In this document: piece after piece, positions 1 to 8,812 of the stretch
Numbering within the stretch: the first letter of the stretch is position 1
Layout: each line of letters starts with the position of its first letter
Assembly (NCBI RefSeq): GCF_900110125.1
Contig: NZ_FOCN01000001.1
Location: 124,001-188,000, forward strand
Direction: 5' to 3'
Length of the DNA: 64,000 nt
Origin: Cryobacterium luteum
GTDB taxonomy: Bacteria; Actinomycetota; Actinomycetes; Actinomycetales; Microbacteriaceae
Notes under the pieces: generated by a model
What the model was told of the DNA's origin: nothing
The model's database searches: none
Seen by the model: the letters and a program-made list of their open reading frames with translations, nothing else
Program-made: the position numbers and the translations under genes

Positions 1-352
1 ACACTCCCGCGAGCACCCCGGCGACGGAGCTCAGGGAGCCGGGCACGAGGCTGTAATACGACCAGGTGCCGCGTTTGGCGCGGGTCAGAAACCCGGAGTC
101 GACGAGTACCTTGAGGTGGTGTGAGATGGTCGGCTGACTCAGGGTGAGCTGATCGGTCAGGTCGCAGACGCAGGCTTCCTGATCGGCGTGGGCGGAGACG
201 ATCGAGATGATGCGCAACCGGGCCGGGTCGGCGAGGGCTTTGAGTGAGCGGGCGAGGGTGTCGGCGCTCTCCGGGGCAATGGCCGCTCGGGCCAGCGGTG
301 AGGAGCAAGCATCCGCTGTAATGTCGGTCAGCGGCAGCTGGGTAAACGTCAC
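1..352 (-). CDS. arsR: ArsR family arsenic-responsive repressor (partial, cut by window edge)
   Basis: This is a winged-helix ArsR/SmtB repressor, divergent from the arsenite efflux gene. The start is the GTG at 352-350, with AAGGAG 11 bases upstream; an upstream GTG at 360 hits a stop after three codons. About 117 residues are present and the 3' end runs off the left edge. The DNA-recognition helix segment reads LSQPTISHHLKVL (about residues 71-83). A CVCDL motif (C61, C63) precedes it, and another Cys sits near the N terminus (C16). In actinobacterial ArsR proteins an N-terminal Cys plus a Cys before the recognition helix bind As(III), so this arrangement fits that class; the exact ligand set is inferred. 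It probably represses itself and the acr3-arsC operon through the dyad at 372-425. Confidence 0.9.
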   Translation of the reverse strand, partial: MTFTQLPLTDITADACSSPLARAAIAPESADTLARSLKALADPARLRIISIVSAHADQEACVCDLTDQLTLSQPTISHHLKVLVDSGFLTRAKRGTWSYYSLVPGSLSSVAGVLAGV

Positions 353-371
353 GTGAACACACTCTCCTTAG

Positions 372-425
372 ATTGACATTGGTCGATGCAATGATCTACC
401 GTAGGCATCGACACCGATCAATGTT
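372..425. promoter_or_regulatory. Dyad-symmetric operator between arsR and acr3
   Basis: GTCGATGC (382-389) and GCATCGAC (404-411) form perfect inverted arms. They are extended outward by related sequences, ATTGACATTG on the left and CACCGATCAATG on the right. The dyad lies between the divergent starts of arsR and acr3, which suits ArsR control of both genes. No footprint evidence is available from sequence. Confidence 0.55.
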
Positions 426-459
426 ACCGCGACTCGCTGTTACAAAACTTTGGAGATTC

Positions 460-1563
460 GTGAGCATTACGGCACCCGCCCCCACCCGTCTCAGCGCGCT
501 GGATCGACTGTTGCCGGTCTGGATCCTCGCCGCCATGGGCCTCGGCCTGCTGCTCGCCGTGTTCGTGCCGGCCGTCGGCGACCTGCTGCACTTGTGGACG
601 ATCGGGTCGATCAGCGTACCGATCGCCATCGGGCTGCTCGTCATGATGTATCCGGTGCTCGCCAAGGTTCGCTACACGGATGCCCGCGCCGTCGCCTCCG
701 ACAAGCGCCTGCTGGTCTCCTCCCTGCTGCTGAACTGGCTGGTGGGACCGGCACTTATGTTCACCCTGGCCTGGATCTTTCTGCCCGACCTGCCGGAATA
801 CCGCACCGGCCTCATCATCGTCGGCCTCGCCCGGTGCATTGCCATGGTGCTGATCTGGAACGACCTGGCCTGCGGCGACCGCGAAGCCGCCGCCTTTCTC
901 GTGGCCGTGAACTCGGTGTTCCAGGTCGTGGCGTTCGGCGCCCTCGGCTGGTTCTACCTGCAGGTGCTGCCGGCCTGGCTCGGCCTGCCCACCACGAGCG
1001 CCGAGTTCTCGATCTGGGCGATCACCGCGAGCGTTCTGGTGTTCCTGGGTATTCCGCTGCTGGCCGGCTACCTGTCGCGGCGCATCGGCGAGGCTCAGCG
1101 CGGCCGGGAGTGGTACGAGGCGCGTTTTCTGCCCCGAGTCGGCCCGTTCGCGCTCTGGGGTCTGCTGTTCACGATCGTGATGCTCTTCGCACTGCAGGGG
1201 CAGCAGGTCATTGACCACCCCGGTGACGTCGCCCGCATCGCGCTGCCGATGCTGGTCTACTTCGCGGTCATGTTCCTGGTCGGCTTTCTCACCGGGCGCC
1301 TGCTGCGCATGACCTACGAGCGCACCACGACGCTCGCCTTCACCGCAGCCGGCAACAACTTCGAGCTCGCCATCGCCGTCGCGATCGGCACCTTCGGCGC
1401 GCTCAGCGGCCAGGCTCTGGCCGGCATCGTCGGGCCGCTCATCGAGGTTCCCGCCCTGATCGCGCTCGTCTACGTCGCGCTCTGGCTGAAGCCCCGCCTG
1501 TTCCCCGAGCGGATGCCGCCGGCCGACGCGCCGACGCCCGCCGCCGCATCCGCTCTCGTCTAA
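460..1563 (+). CDS. acr3: Arsenite efflux transporter Acr3
   Basis: This is an integral membrane arsenite exporter of the Acr3 (BASS superfamily) type, about ten membrane helices and 367 residues. Family signatures are visible: the MMYPVLAKVRY segment near residues 62-72 and GLARCIAMV near residues 122-130, which carries the Cys (about C126) needed for As(III) transport. The start is placed at GTG 460, with GGAG seven bases upstream. The frame is open from 373, but an earlier start would put the arsR/acr3 operator inside the gene. It is followed 15 bases later by arsC, so efflux and arsenate reduction are co-transcribed. Arsenite produced by the reductases would leave the cell here. Confidence 0.93.
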   Translation: MSITAPAPTRLSALDRLLPVWILAAMGLGLLLAVFVPAVGDLLHLWTIGSISVPIAIGLLVMMYPVLAKVRYTDARAVASDKRLLVSSLLLNWLVGPALMFTLAWIFLPDLPEYRTGLIIVGLARCIAMVLIWNDLACGDREAAAFLVAVNSVFQVVAFGALGWFYLQVLPAWLGLPTTSAEFSIWAITASVLVFLGIPLLAGYLSRRIGEAQRGREWYEARFLPRVGPFALWGLLFTIVMLFALQGQQVIDHPGDVARIALPMLVYFAVMFLVGFLTGRLLRMTYERTTTLAFTAAGNNFELAIAVAIGTFGALSGQALAGIVGPLIEVPALIALVYVALWLKPRLFPERMPPADAPTPAAASALV

Positions 1564-1578
1564 AGAAAGAAGCTCGAC

Positions 1579-1977
1579 ATGAAACCCTCCGTACTGTTCG
1601 TCTGCGTGCACAACGCCGGACGCTCGCAGATGGCCGCCGGCTTTCTGACCGCCCTGTCGCAGGGTCGGGTCGAGGTACTCTCGGCCGGCTCCGAACCGAA
1701 AGATCAGATCAACCCGGTCGCGATCGCTGCGATGGCTGAAGAGGGCATCGACATCGCCGGCAACGTGCCGAAGATCCTCACGACCGAGGCGGTCAAACAG
1801 TCCGACGTCGTGATCACCATGGGCTGCGGCGACGCCTGCCCCATCTTTCCGGGCAAGCGCTACGAGGACTGGAAGCTCGACGACCCGGCCGGTCAGGGCA
1901 TCGAAAGCGTGCGCCCCATTCGCGACGAGATCAAGGCGCGCATCGAAGCGCTCCTCGCCGAGATTCTGCCGGCCTGA
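1579..1977 (+). CDS. arsC: Arsenate reductase, low-molecular-weight phosphatase fold
   Basis: This cytoplasmic enzyme reduces arsenate to arsenite for export by Acr3. The 132-residue protein has the LMW-PTPase P-loop CX5R at C9-R15 (CVHNAGR) near the N terminus, and the later GCGDACPIFPGKRYEDW segment typical of actinobacterial ArsC. In Corynebacterium such enzymes use mycothiol and mycoredoxin; whether this one is mycothiol- or thioredoxin-coupled cannot be told from sequence. Its stop overlaps the ATG of the following paralog (TGATG), implying translational coupling. Confidence 0.92.
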   Translation: MKPSVLFVCVHNAGRSQMAAGFLTALSQGRVEVLSAGSEPKDQINPVAIAAMAEEGIDIAGNVPKILTTEAVKQSDVVITMGCGDACPIFPGKRYEDWKLDDPAGQGIESVRPIRDEIKARIEALLAEILPA

Positions 1978-2612
1978 TGCTTCCCGGCCTGAGCTACCCC
2001 GAAGAGTCACTGCGACGCCTCGCCGGGGACCTCGCGGAACGCTTTCACGGCATCTTCGCCGCCGAAACCGTGGAACGCTACGTGCTCGAGTCCTATATTG
2101 GGCTGCTGCGCACGTCGAGCGTCAAGGCGCACCTCACGACCCGCACCGCGCGGTTTGCGCTCGAACGCCTCACCGCGCTCGCGCAGGCCAAGGGCGCCAT
2201 CACGCAGGCGGTGCCCGAGGTACTGTTCGTCTGTGAGCAGAATGCCGGTCGTTCGCAGATGGCCGCGGTCTTCACCAACGCTCTGTCGGGTGGAGCCGTG
2301 CACGTGCGCTCGGCCGGGTCTATGCCGTCGTCGGCGCTTGACCCCACGATGGTCGCGGTCATGACCGAGCTCGGCCTGTCGCTCGACGAGTCATTCCCGA
2401 AGCCACTGACCGATGACGTCGTGCAGGCCGCGGATGTCGTGATCACCATGGGCTGTGGCGATGCCTGCCCGATCTATCCCGGCAAACGCTACGTGGACTG
2501 GGAACTCGTGGACCCGGCCGGTCAGCCGATCGACGAGGTGCGGCGCATCCGCGACCAGATCCGGGCGAACGTCATCGAGCTGCTCGCCGGCCTCGGAGCG
2601 CCCTCCGCCTGA
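1977..2612 (+). CDS. Second arsenate reductase-like LMW phosphatase with N-terminal helical domain
   Basis: This 211-residue protein has two parts. Residues 1-78 look like the helical-bundle domain often found N-terminal to actinobacterial arsenate reductase/tyrosine phosphatase-like proteins. Residues 80-211 are an LMW-PTPase domain closely similar to the upstream arsC, with CX5R at C86-R92 and the same GCGDACPIYPGKRY segment. It is translationally coupled to arsC by a one-base overlap. The two probably arose by duplication. The helical domain could bind a partner or DNA; its role is not known from sequence. The catalytic Cys and Arg are intact, so an active reductase is likely. Confidence 0.88.
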   Translation: MLPGLSYPEESLRRLAGDLAERFHGIFAAETVERYVLESYIGLLRTSSVKAHLTTRTARFALERLTALAQAKGAITQAVPEVLFVCEQNAGRSQMAAVFTNALSGGAVHVRSAGSMPSSALDPTMVAVMTELGLSLDESFPKPLTDDVVQAADVVITMGCGDACPIYPGKRYVDWELVDPAGQPIDEVRRIRDQIRANVIELLAGLGAPSA

Positions 2613-2622
2613 CCCCCACTGC

Positions 2623-2696
2623 TGTGGACGGGGCCCGGGCCCCGTCCACAGGCCCAGTTTATAAACTGGGCCCCGGGCCATAAGGTGGGCCCGGCA
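2623..2696. repeat. Palindromic 3'-end element, copy R1 (inverted partner of R2)
   Basis: A perfect 28-bp palindrome (2623-2650, core GGGCCCGGGCCC, ends TGTGGACG/CGTCCACA) is followed directly by a perfect 22-bp palindrome (2651-2672, GGCCCAGTTT/AAACTGGGCC) and then a GGGCC...GGTGGGCCCGGC tail. It lies between the 3' ends of the arsenic operon and the sulfur operon. Read in reverse complement, the same order of parts recurs at 5071-5144. It could act as a bidirectional terminator; there is no T-tract. Confidence 0.8.
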
Positions 2697-2738
2697 AGCG
2701 GATGCCCCGCCCCGGCGGCCCCTGCCGGCCCGGCCGCG

Positions 2739-3338
<600 letters not shown>

Positions 3339-3342
<4 letters not shown>

Positions 3343-5003
3343 ACGAGGACCCTTTCAGCAATGGGGGAAACAACAAGGCTAGACGTTCCGGCGAGCCAGG
3401 TGCGGTAGCCGCCGTCAAGGTTTTGCACATCGAAGCCGTTCTGGGCCAGAATGCGTGCGGCGGTGTGGCCGCGCTGGCCCACCTGGCAGTGCACGATCAG
3501 CGGCACCCGGGGCAGGTCCCCGAGCCGATCGCGCAGCTCGTCGAGCGACACGTTGAGCGCACCGGGAATGCTGCCCGCCGCGAACTCTCCGGCCGAGCGC
3601 ACGTCGATGAGCACGGCGCCCGCCGTACGTGCCGCGTCGAGTTCATGCCATTGCAGGTTCACACTCGTGCCCTGCGCGAGGTTCGAAGCCACATAGCCAA
3701 GCTGGTTGATCGGGTCTTTCGCCGAGGCGTACTGCGGCGCGTAGGCGAGTTCCAGACGCGTCAAAGCGGATGCCCCGAGCCCGGCAGCCATCGCGACCGC
3801 CAGCACGTCGATGCGCTTGTCCACTCCGGAGCCGCCCACGATCTGCGCGCCCAGAATGGCGTCGGACTCGGCGTCGATGAGCAGTTTGATCGACATGCCC
3901 TCCGCGCCGGGAAAGTAGCCGGCGTGGTTGGCGGGGTGGGTGTGCGCGATGCGGTGCCCGCGCCCGGCGGCGACGAGGCGTTTCTCGTTCCAGCCGACCA
4001 AGGCCACGGTGAGGCCGAAGATCCCGAGGATTCCGGTGCCGAGCGCCGGGGCGGCCTGCTCGGGCGTGCCGGCAATGCTGTCGGCCACGGAGCGGCCGTG
4101 GCGGTTCGCGAGGCCGGCCATGGTGACGAGCGTGCCGGAGCCGTCGACGGCATCCGTTTTCTCGACCCCGTCGCCGACGGCGAAGATGAGCGGATCGCTC
4201 GTGGCCTGGGTGCCATCGACCCAGACGCCGCCGCTCTCGCCGATGCGCAGGCCGGCCTGCTCGGCGAGGTTCACGTCGGGGCGCACGCCGCTCGCGTCGA
4301 TCACAAGGTCGGCCGGCACGGTTGTGCCGTCGCTGAGCGACACGGTCTGCCCCCACTGCCCGGTCACGGTCGTGTTCAGCCGCACGTCGACGCCGCGCTC
4401 GCGCACGCGGTCGAGCACGGGCGCGGCCATTTCGGGGTCGAGCGGGGTAAAGATCTGCGACCCGCGCTGCACGAGGGTCACGCGCACACCGCGGTGCACG
4501 AGGTTTTCCACGGCTTCGAGGCCGATGAATCCGCCACCGATCACCACAGCGGATGCCGCGCTCGTCTCCGCGAGTACCGCCGTGATGTGGTCCACGTCAT
4601 CGACCGTGCGCAGCGTGTGCGTGGGAATCGCAGCGCCGCCCGCAGCGCCGGCCCTGGCCGACGCTCCGGCTGCGAGCACGAGGCGGTCATAGTGTTCGAC
4701 GCTCTCGTCGCCGGTGAGCATACTGCGAACGGTGACGGTCTGGGCTGCGCGGTCGATCTGCACGACCTCGGTGTCGACGCGCACGTCGAGGGCGAAACGT
4801 GCGTTGAGCGATTGGGGGGTCTGCAGCAGCAGGTCTCCGCGATTGCGGATGACTCCGCCGACGAAATAGGGCAGCCCGCAGTTCGCGAACGACACGTAAT
4901 GGCCGCGCTCGAATACGATGATCTCGGCCGTCTCGTCGAGCCGGCGCAACCTCGTTGCCGCCGACATTCCGCCCGCAACTCCACCTACGATAATGATTTT
5001 CAC
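3339..5003 (-). CDS. CoA-disulfide reductase-like flavoprotein with C-terminal rhodanese domain
   Basis: This is an FAD/NAD(P)H pyridine-nucleotide-disulfide oxidoreductase of about 554 residues. A GGVAGG dinucleotide-binding motif starts near residue 7. The redox-active Cys of the CoA-disulfide reductase family lies in SFANCGLPYF (C42). A second nucleotide-binding motif is VVIGGGFIGLE. A rhodanese domain occupies about residues 450-545, with its Cys in VHCQVGQRGHTA. Such CDR-rhodanese fusions reduce CoA disulfide, polysulfide or CoA-persulfide. The GTG at 5003 is chosen because GGAGG lies five bases upstream and because the operator at 5023-5038 would otherwise be inside the gene. Confidence 0.88.
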
Positions 5004-5022
5004 GTTTGCCTCCGACTTCAGG

Positions 5023-5038
5023 ATACCCCAAGGGGTAT
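5023..5038. promoter_or_regulatory. CsoR/CstR-type operator upstream of the sulfur operon
   Basis: ATACCCC-AA-GGGGTAT has seven-base inverted arms. It lies 20 bases upstream of the oxidoreductase start and has the G-tract form bound by CsoR-family tetramers. Two near-identical sites lie in the copZ/csoR promoter (7686-7732), so cross-talk between the CstR-like and CsoR proteins is possible. Confidence 0.75.
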
Positions 5039-5070
5039 ACGCGCACAAGGCCTGCGGGGCGGCATCCGCT

Positions 5071-5144
5071 CACCCGGGCCCACCTTAGAGACCGGGGCCC
5101 AGTCTATAAACTGGGCCCGTGGACGGGGCCCGGGCCCCGTCCAG
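5071..5144. repeat. Palindromic element R2, inverted copy of R1
   Basis: Reading the minus strand from 5144, a perfect 24-bp palindrome (5120-5143, core GGGCCCGGGCCC) is followed by a near-perfect one (5095-5118, GGGCCCAG...CTGGGCCC with TATA at the centre) and then CTAAGGTGGGCCCGGGTG. This is the same order as R1 at 2623-2696 in opposite orientation. It sits between the copA 3' end and the sulfur operon promoter. Weaker GGGCCCGG remnants continue to about 5200. Confidence 0.8.
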
Positions 5145-5182
5145 AAGGAGAACACGCACATACCGGGCCCGGAAAGAAATGG

Positions 5183-7402
5183 TCAGACTGGCAGGGCCCG
5201 AAAACCGCGCAGACGCAGACTGTTGGTCACCACGAACACCGACGACAGGGCCATCGCCGCCCCGGCGATGAGCGGGTTCAGCAGCCCGGCCATCGCGAGC
5301 GGAATCGCCGCGACGTTGTAGGCGAAAGCCCAGAACAGGTTGGCCTTGATCGTCGTGAGGGTGCGGCGGGCCAAGCGGATGGCGTCCGCTGCGGCCAGCA
5401 GATCGCTGCGCATGAGCGTGAGATCGCTCGCCTCGATGGCCACATCAGTGCCCGACCCCATGGCAATACCGAGGTCAGCGGTCGCCAAGGCCACGGCGTC
5501 GTTCACCCCGTCACCGACCATCGCCACCACGTGCCCCTGCGCCTGCAGGTCAGCAATCACCCGCGCCTTGTCGGCGGGCAGCACCCCGGCGGTCACATCG
5601 GTGATGCCGCAGGCATCGGCGACAGTCTGCGCGGCGGCCGCATTGTCACCGGTCACGAGCATCGGAGTGAGTCCCAGCGCTCGAAACCGGGCCACCGCCG
5701 CAGCGCTCGTGGGTTTGAGCGTGTCGGCGACGGTGAGCACACCCCGCACCTGGCCCTCCCAGGCCACCATGACGGCCGTCTTGCCCAGTCCCTCTGCGGT
5801 GCCCATCACCGCCTGCATCTCGACCGGCACGACAATCTGCCACCGATCGATCAACCACGCGGGCCGCCCGACCAGAACCTGCCGGCCCTCGACCACGGCC
5901 TGCACGCCGAGCCCCTGCTCCGACGCAAACGAGGACGAGGCGGCCACCGCGCCCAGCTTCGCCACCGCGCCAGCGGTGATGGCCCGCGCAATCGGATGCT
6001 CCGACCCGCTCTCCGCCGCCCCAGCCAGCCCCAGCAGCTCATCAGCAGAACCGCACTCGTACGGCACAACGGTGGAGAGCGTCATGCGCCCGGTGGTGAT
6101 CGTTCCGGTCTTGTCAAGAACGATCGTGTCGACGCGCCTCGTGGATTCCAGAACCTGCGGCCCCTTGATCAGGATGCCCAACTGCGCGCCGCGCCCGGTC
6201 CCCACGAGCAGCGCGGTCGGCGTGGCCAGCCCGAGCGCGCACGGGCAGGCGATGATCAGCGTCGCGACGGCCGCCGTGAACGCGACGGAAGCCCCGGCGC
6301 CGACCAGCAGCCAGCCGGCCAGCGTGGCCAGGGCGAGAAGAATCACGATCGGCACGAAGATGCCCGAAACCCGGTCGGCCAGCCGCTGCACCTCGGCCTT
6401 GCCGGTCTGCGCCTGCTCCACCAGCCGGCCGATCTGGGCCAGCTCGGTATCAGCGCCAACGCGCACCGCCTGCACCACGAGCCGCCCGCCGGAGTTCAGC
6501 GTGGCGCCCACAACGTTGTCGCCTGGCCCCACCTCGATCGGCACGGACTCGCCGGTGAGCAGGCTCGCATCGATCGCGCTCGAACCGTCAACGATGACTC
6601 CGTCGGTCGCGACCTTCTCCCCCGGTCGCACGACGAACTGGTCGCCGACCACGAGCAGCGCGGTGCTGATGCGACTCTCGACACCGTCCCGCAGCAGCGT
6701 GGTCTCCTTGGCACCGAGCTGGAGCAGCGCCTGCAGGGCCGCGCCGGAGTTGCGCTTGGCCCGCGCCTCGGCGTAACGACCGGCCAGAATGAACACGGTG
6801 ACAGCGGATGCCACCTCCAGGTAGATCTCGTCGGCGCCGCCACCACCGATCATCGTGAAACTCATGGTCATGCCGGCCAGGCCGGCCATGCCGAAGAACA
6901 GCGCGTAGAGCGACCAGCCGAGGGCGGCGAGCACACCGACGCTGACCAGGGTGTCCATCGTCGCAGCACCGTGCCGGGCATTCACCCAGGCGGCGCGGTG
7001 GAACGGCCAGGCGCCCCAGATGGCGACCGGCGCCGCGAGGGTCAGGGCCAGCCACTGCCAGTTCGCGAACTGCAACACGGGAATCATCGACAGAACAGCA
7101 ACCGGCAGGGCCAGCGCGGCCGAGATCAGAAGGCGCTGGCGCAGGGCAGCGACCTCGAGCGAGCCGGCGTCTTCCACGACCACCGGAGCCGGCAACGCCG
7201 CCGTGTAGCCGGTGGCTTCAATGGTCTTGATGGCGTCGTCGACGCTTGTACCGGCCGGCACGAAAACGCTCGCCTTCTCGGTGGCGTAGTTGACGGTGGC
7301 GGCGACCCCCGGCATGCGGTTGAGCTTCTTCTCGATCCGCGCGGCGCACGAGGTGCAGGTCATGCCCCCGACGAGCAGGTCAACCTGTTGACCGGCCGAC
7401 AT
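5183..7402 (-). CDS. copA: Cu(+)-exporting P1B-type ATPase CopA
   Basis: This is a membrane Cu(I) exporter of 739 residues. One N-terminal heavy-metal-binding domain carries GMTCTSC (C16, C19). The membrane metal site CPC is at about residues 386-388. The phosphorylation motif DKTGTIT starts at about D430. SEHPIARAI and the GDGVNDAVALATADLG hinge motif complete the P and N domains. It is translationally coupled to copZ (four-base overlap) and driven from the operator-bearing promoter at 7686-7732, which CsoR should repress until Cu(I) rises. Confidence 0.95.
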   Translation of the reverse strand: MSAGQQVDLLVGGMTCTSCAARIEKKLNRMPGVAATVNYATEKASVFVPAGTSVDDAIKTIEATGYTAALPAPVVVEDAGSLEVAALRQRLLISAALALPVAVLSMIPVLQFANWQWLALTLAAPVAIWGAWPFHRAAWVNARHGAATMDTLVSVGVLAALGWSLYALFFGMAGLAGMTMSFTMIGGGGADEIYLEVASAVTVFILAGRYAEARAKRNSGAALQALLQLGAKETTLLRDGVESRISTALLVVGDQFVVRPGEKVATDGVIVDGSSAIDASLLTGESVPIEVGPGDNVVGATLNSGGRLVVQAVRVGADTELAQIGRLVEQAQTGKAEVQRLADRVSGIFVPIVILLALATLAGWLLVGAGASVAFTAAVATLIIACPCALGLATPTALLVGTGRGAQLGILIKGPQVLESTRRVDTIVLDKTGTITTGRMTLSTVVPYECGSADELLGLAGAAESGSEHPIARAITAGAVAKLGAVAASSSFASEQGLGVQAVVEGRQVLVGRPAWLIDRWQIVVPVEMQAVMGTAEGLGKTAVMVAWEGQVRGVLTVADTLKPTSAAAVARFRALGLTPMLVTGDNAAAAQTVADACGITDVTAGVLPADKARVIADLQAQGHVVAMVGDGVNDAVALATADLGIAMGSGTDVAIEASDLTLMRSDLLAAADAIRLARRTLTTIKANLFWAFAYNVAAIPLAMAGLLNPLIAGAAMALSSVFVVTNSLRLRGFRALPV

Positions 7403-7623
7403 CAGAGGGCTACCAGCCGGTAGCCCGCCTCTTCGACGGCCGCTGCGACCAGGGCGGGGTCGAGCTTTGACGCGCTCGTGACGCTGACCTGGGAGGTGCC
7501 GCCCGTGACCAGGTTGACGGTGACGGATTCGGCGCCCGCAAGGGCTGATATCTCTTCGGTCACACTCGCTATGCAGTGGCTGCAGGTCATTCCGTCAACG
7601 CCGTAGGCGGTCGTGGTGCTCAT
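7402..7623 (-). CDS. copZ: Copper chaperone CopZ
   Basis: This is a 73-residue single heavy-metal-associated domain with GMTCSHC near residues 9-15, matching cytosolic Cu(I) chaperones that hand copper to CopA. Its stop overlaps the copA start (ATGA). The promoter upstream holds two CsoR-type operators and is divergent from csoR. Confidence 0.93.
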   Translation of the reverse strand: MSTTTAYGVDGMTCSHCIASVTEEISALAGAESVTVNLVTGGTSQVSVTSASKLDPALVAAAVEEAGYRLVAL

Positions 7624-7685
7624 GGTCGTGCCTTACTCTTCTACCCGCAAAGGTCTTCTCCCCCCGAAGGGGCTGTCCTTTCAGC

Positions 7686-7732
7686 ATACCCCTTGGGGGT
7701 ACCATTTCCGCAATTATACCCCGAGGGGGTAC
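7686..7732. promoter_or_regulatory. Two CsoR operators between copZ and csoR
   Basis: ATACCCCTTGGGGGTAC (7686-7702) and ATACCCCGAGGGGGTAC (7716-7732) are near-identical G-tract inverted repeats 30 bases apart. They lie between the divergent starts of copZ (7623) and csoR (7742). This is the expected arrangement for CsoR autoregulation and copper-inducible copZA. Confidence 0.85.
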
Positions 7733-7741
7733 AGTGATGTC

Positions 7742-8050
7742 ATGACCGAGTCAGAGACCCACGACGGCCCGCACGGCTACATCTCGAACAAGGACGCCTA
7801 CCTCAAGCGCCTGCGCCGCATCGAGGGTCAGGCTCGCGGCCTGCAGGGCATGGTCACCGACGACAAGTACTGCATCGACATCCTCACCCAGATCTCGGCC
7901 ATGACGAGTGCGCTTGAATCGGTCGCGCTCGGCCTGCTCGACGACCACCTGAATCACTGCGTGCTGCACGCGGCCATGGCCGGCGGCGCCGAAGCCGAGG
8001 CCAAGCTGCAGGAGGCATCCGCTGCCATCGCCCGACTGGTGCGCTCTTAA
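7742..8050 (+). CDS. csoR: Copper-sensing repressor CsoR
   Basis: This 102-residue CsoR-family repressor has the full Cu(I) ligand set: C44, H69 and C73, at the spacing of Mycobacterium CsoR. The frame is open further upstream, but the ATG at 7742 is preferred because earlier starts would run through both operators. It is divergent from copZ-copA and should dissociate from DNA on binding Cu(I). Confidence 0.93.
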   Translation: MTESETHDGPHGYISNKDAYLKRLRRIEGQARGLQGMVTDDKYCIDILTQISAMTSALESVALGLLDDHLNHCVLHAAMAGGAEAEAKLQEASAAIARLVRS

Positions 8051-8068
8051 GGACCTTTGGCCCTAGTC
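8049..8068. promoter_or_regulatory. DosR-box-like site upstream of devR
   Basis: AAGGACCTTTGGCCCTAGTC resembles the mycobacterial DosR box (GGGACTTnnGgCCCt form). It starts at the csoR stop and ends about 85 bases before devR, compatible with autoactivation. Confidence 0.5.
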
Positions 8069-8152
8069 GCCGGGTGAGCACGCGCGTCAGACTGGACAGA
8101 CTTACCACCGAAAACCGCCCGCCTGCACCGCACCCGGCCGGGAAGGACCCCC

Positions 8153-8812
8153 ATGATCACCCCAGCGCGCACGCCCGACCGCATTCGAGTCTTCATCCTC
8201 GACGACCACGAACTGGTGCGCCGCGGCCTGCGCGAGCTGCTCGAGGGTGAGGGTTTCGACGTGGTCGCCGACAGCGGCCTGGCGGCCGAGGCGACACCGC
8301 TGATTCTGCAGTTGCGCCCCGATGTGGCCATTCTTGACGCCCGCCTGCCCGACGGCACCGGCATCGAGGTCTGCCGCGACGTGCGTTCGGCCGATCCCTC
8401 GGTGCATTGCCTGATCCTCACGAGTTACGACGACGAACAGGCCCTGCGCGGAGCGGTCCTCGCCGGGGCGGCCGGGTACGTGCTGAAGGAGATTCGCAGC
8501 ACCGACCTGCTCGGCAAGATTCGGCGTGCGGCGGCCGGCGATTCGCTGTTCGACCCGATGCTCAAGGCAGACATCATTGCCGGGCTGGCCGACCCGCAAG
8601 ACGCCCGCCTCGCGTCACTCACCGCGCAGGAGCGCAAGGTGCTCGACCTGATCGGCGAGGGCCTGACCAACCGTGAAATCGGTCAGAGCATGTTCCTGGC
8701 CGAGAAGACGGTCAAGAACTACGTGTCGTCGATGCTGGCGAAGCTGGACTTTCAGCGCCGAACCCAGGCCGCCGTGTACGTTGCGAAACGTGGAGACGAA
8801 CACCCACGGTAA
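8153..8812 (+). CDS. devR: DosR/DevR-like response regulator (NarL family)
   Basis: This 219-residue protein has a receiver domain (acidic pocket DD at 17-18, phospho-acceptor D62 in LDARLPDG, switch Thr in LTSYD, Lys in VLKEI) and a LuxR-type helix-turn-helix. The recognition segment FLAEKTVKNYVSSMLAKL followed by RRTQAAVYV is very close to mycobacterial DosR, including the Thr whose phosphorylation is reported there. SD GGGAAGGA precedes the ATG. The kinase gene lies tail-to-tail and overlaps it by about 101 bases. DosR-like boxes upstream of neighbouring stress genes suggest they are its targets. Confidence 0.92.
   Translation: MITPARTPDRIRVFILDDHELVRRGLRELLEGEGFDVVADSGLAAEATPLILQLRPDVAILDARLPDGTGIEVCRDVRSADPSVHCLILTSYDDEQALRGAVLAGAAGYVLKEIRSTDLLGKIRRAAAGDSLFDPMLKADIIAGLADPQDARLASLTAQERKVLDLIGEGLTNREIGQSMFLAEKTVKNYVSSMLAKLDFQRRTQAAVYVAKRGDEHPR

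Noticed and set aside
424..2010. Long open frame antisense to acr3-arsC
   Set aside because: It is rich in Arg, Gly, Asp and Gln without any domain and mirrors codon bias of the real genes; typical GC-rich antisense shadow.
3423..7423. Very long plus-strand open frames opposite the CoA-disulfide reductase and copA genes
   Set aside because: Composition is low-complexity His/Arg/Gly and no family is recognisable; the minus-strand genes have complete motifs.
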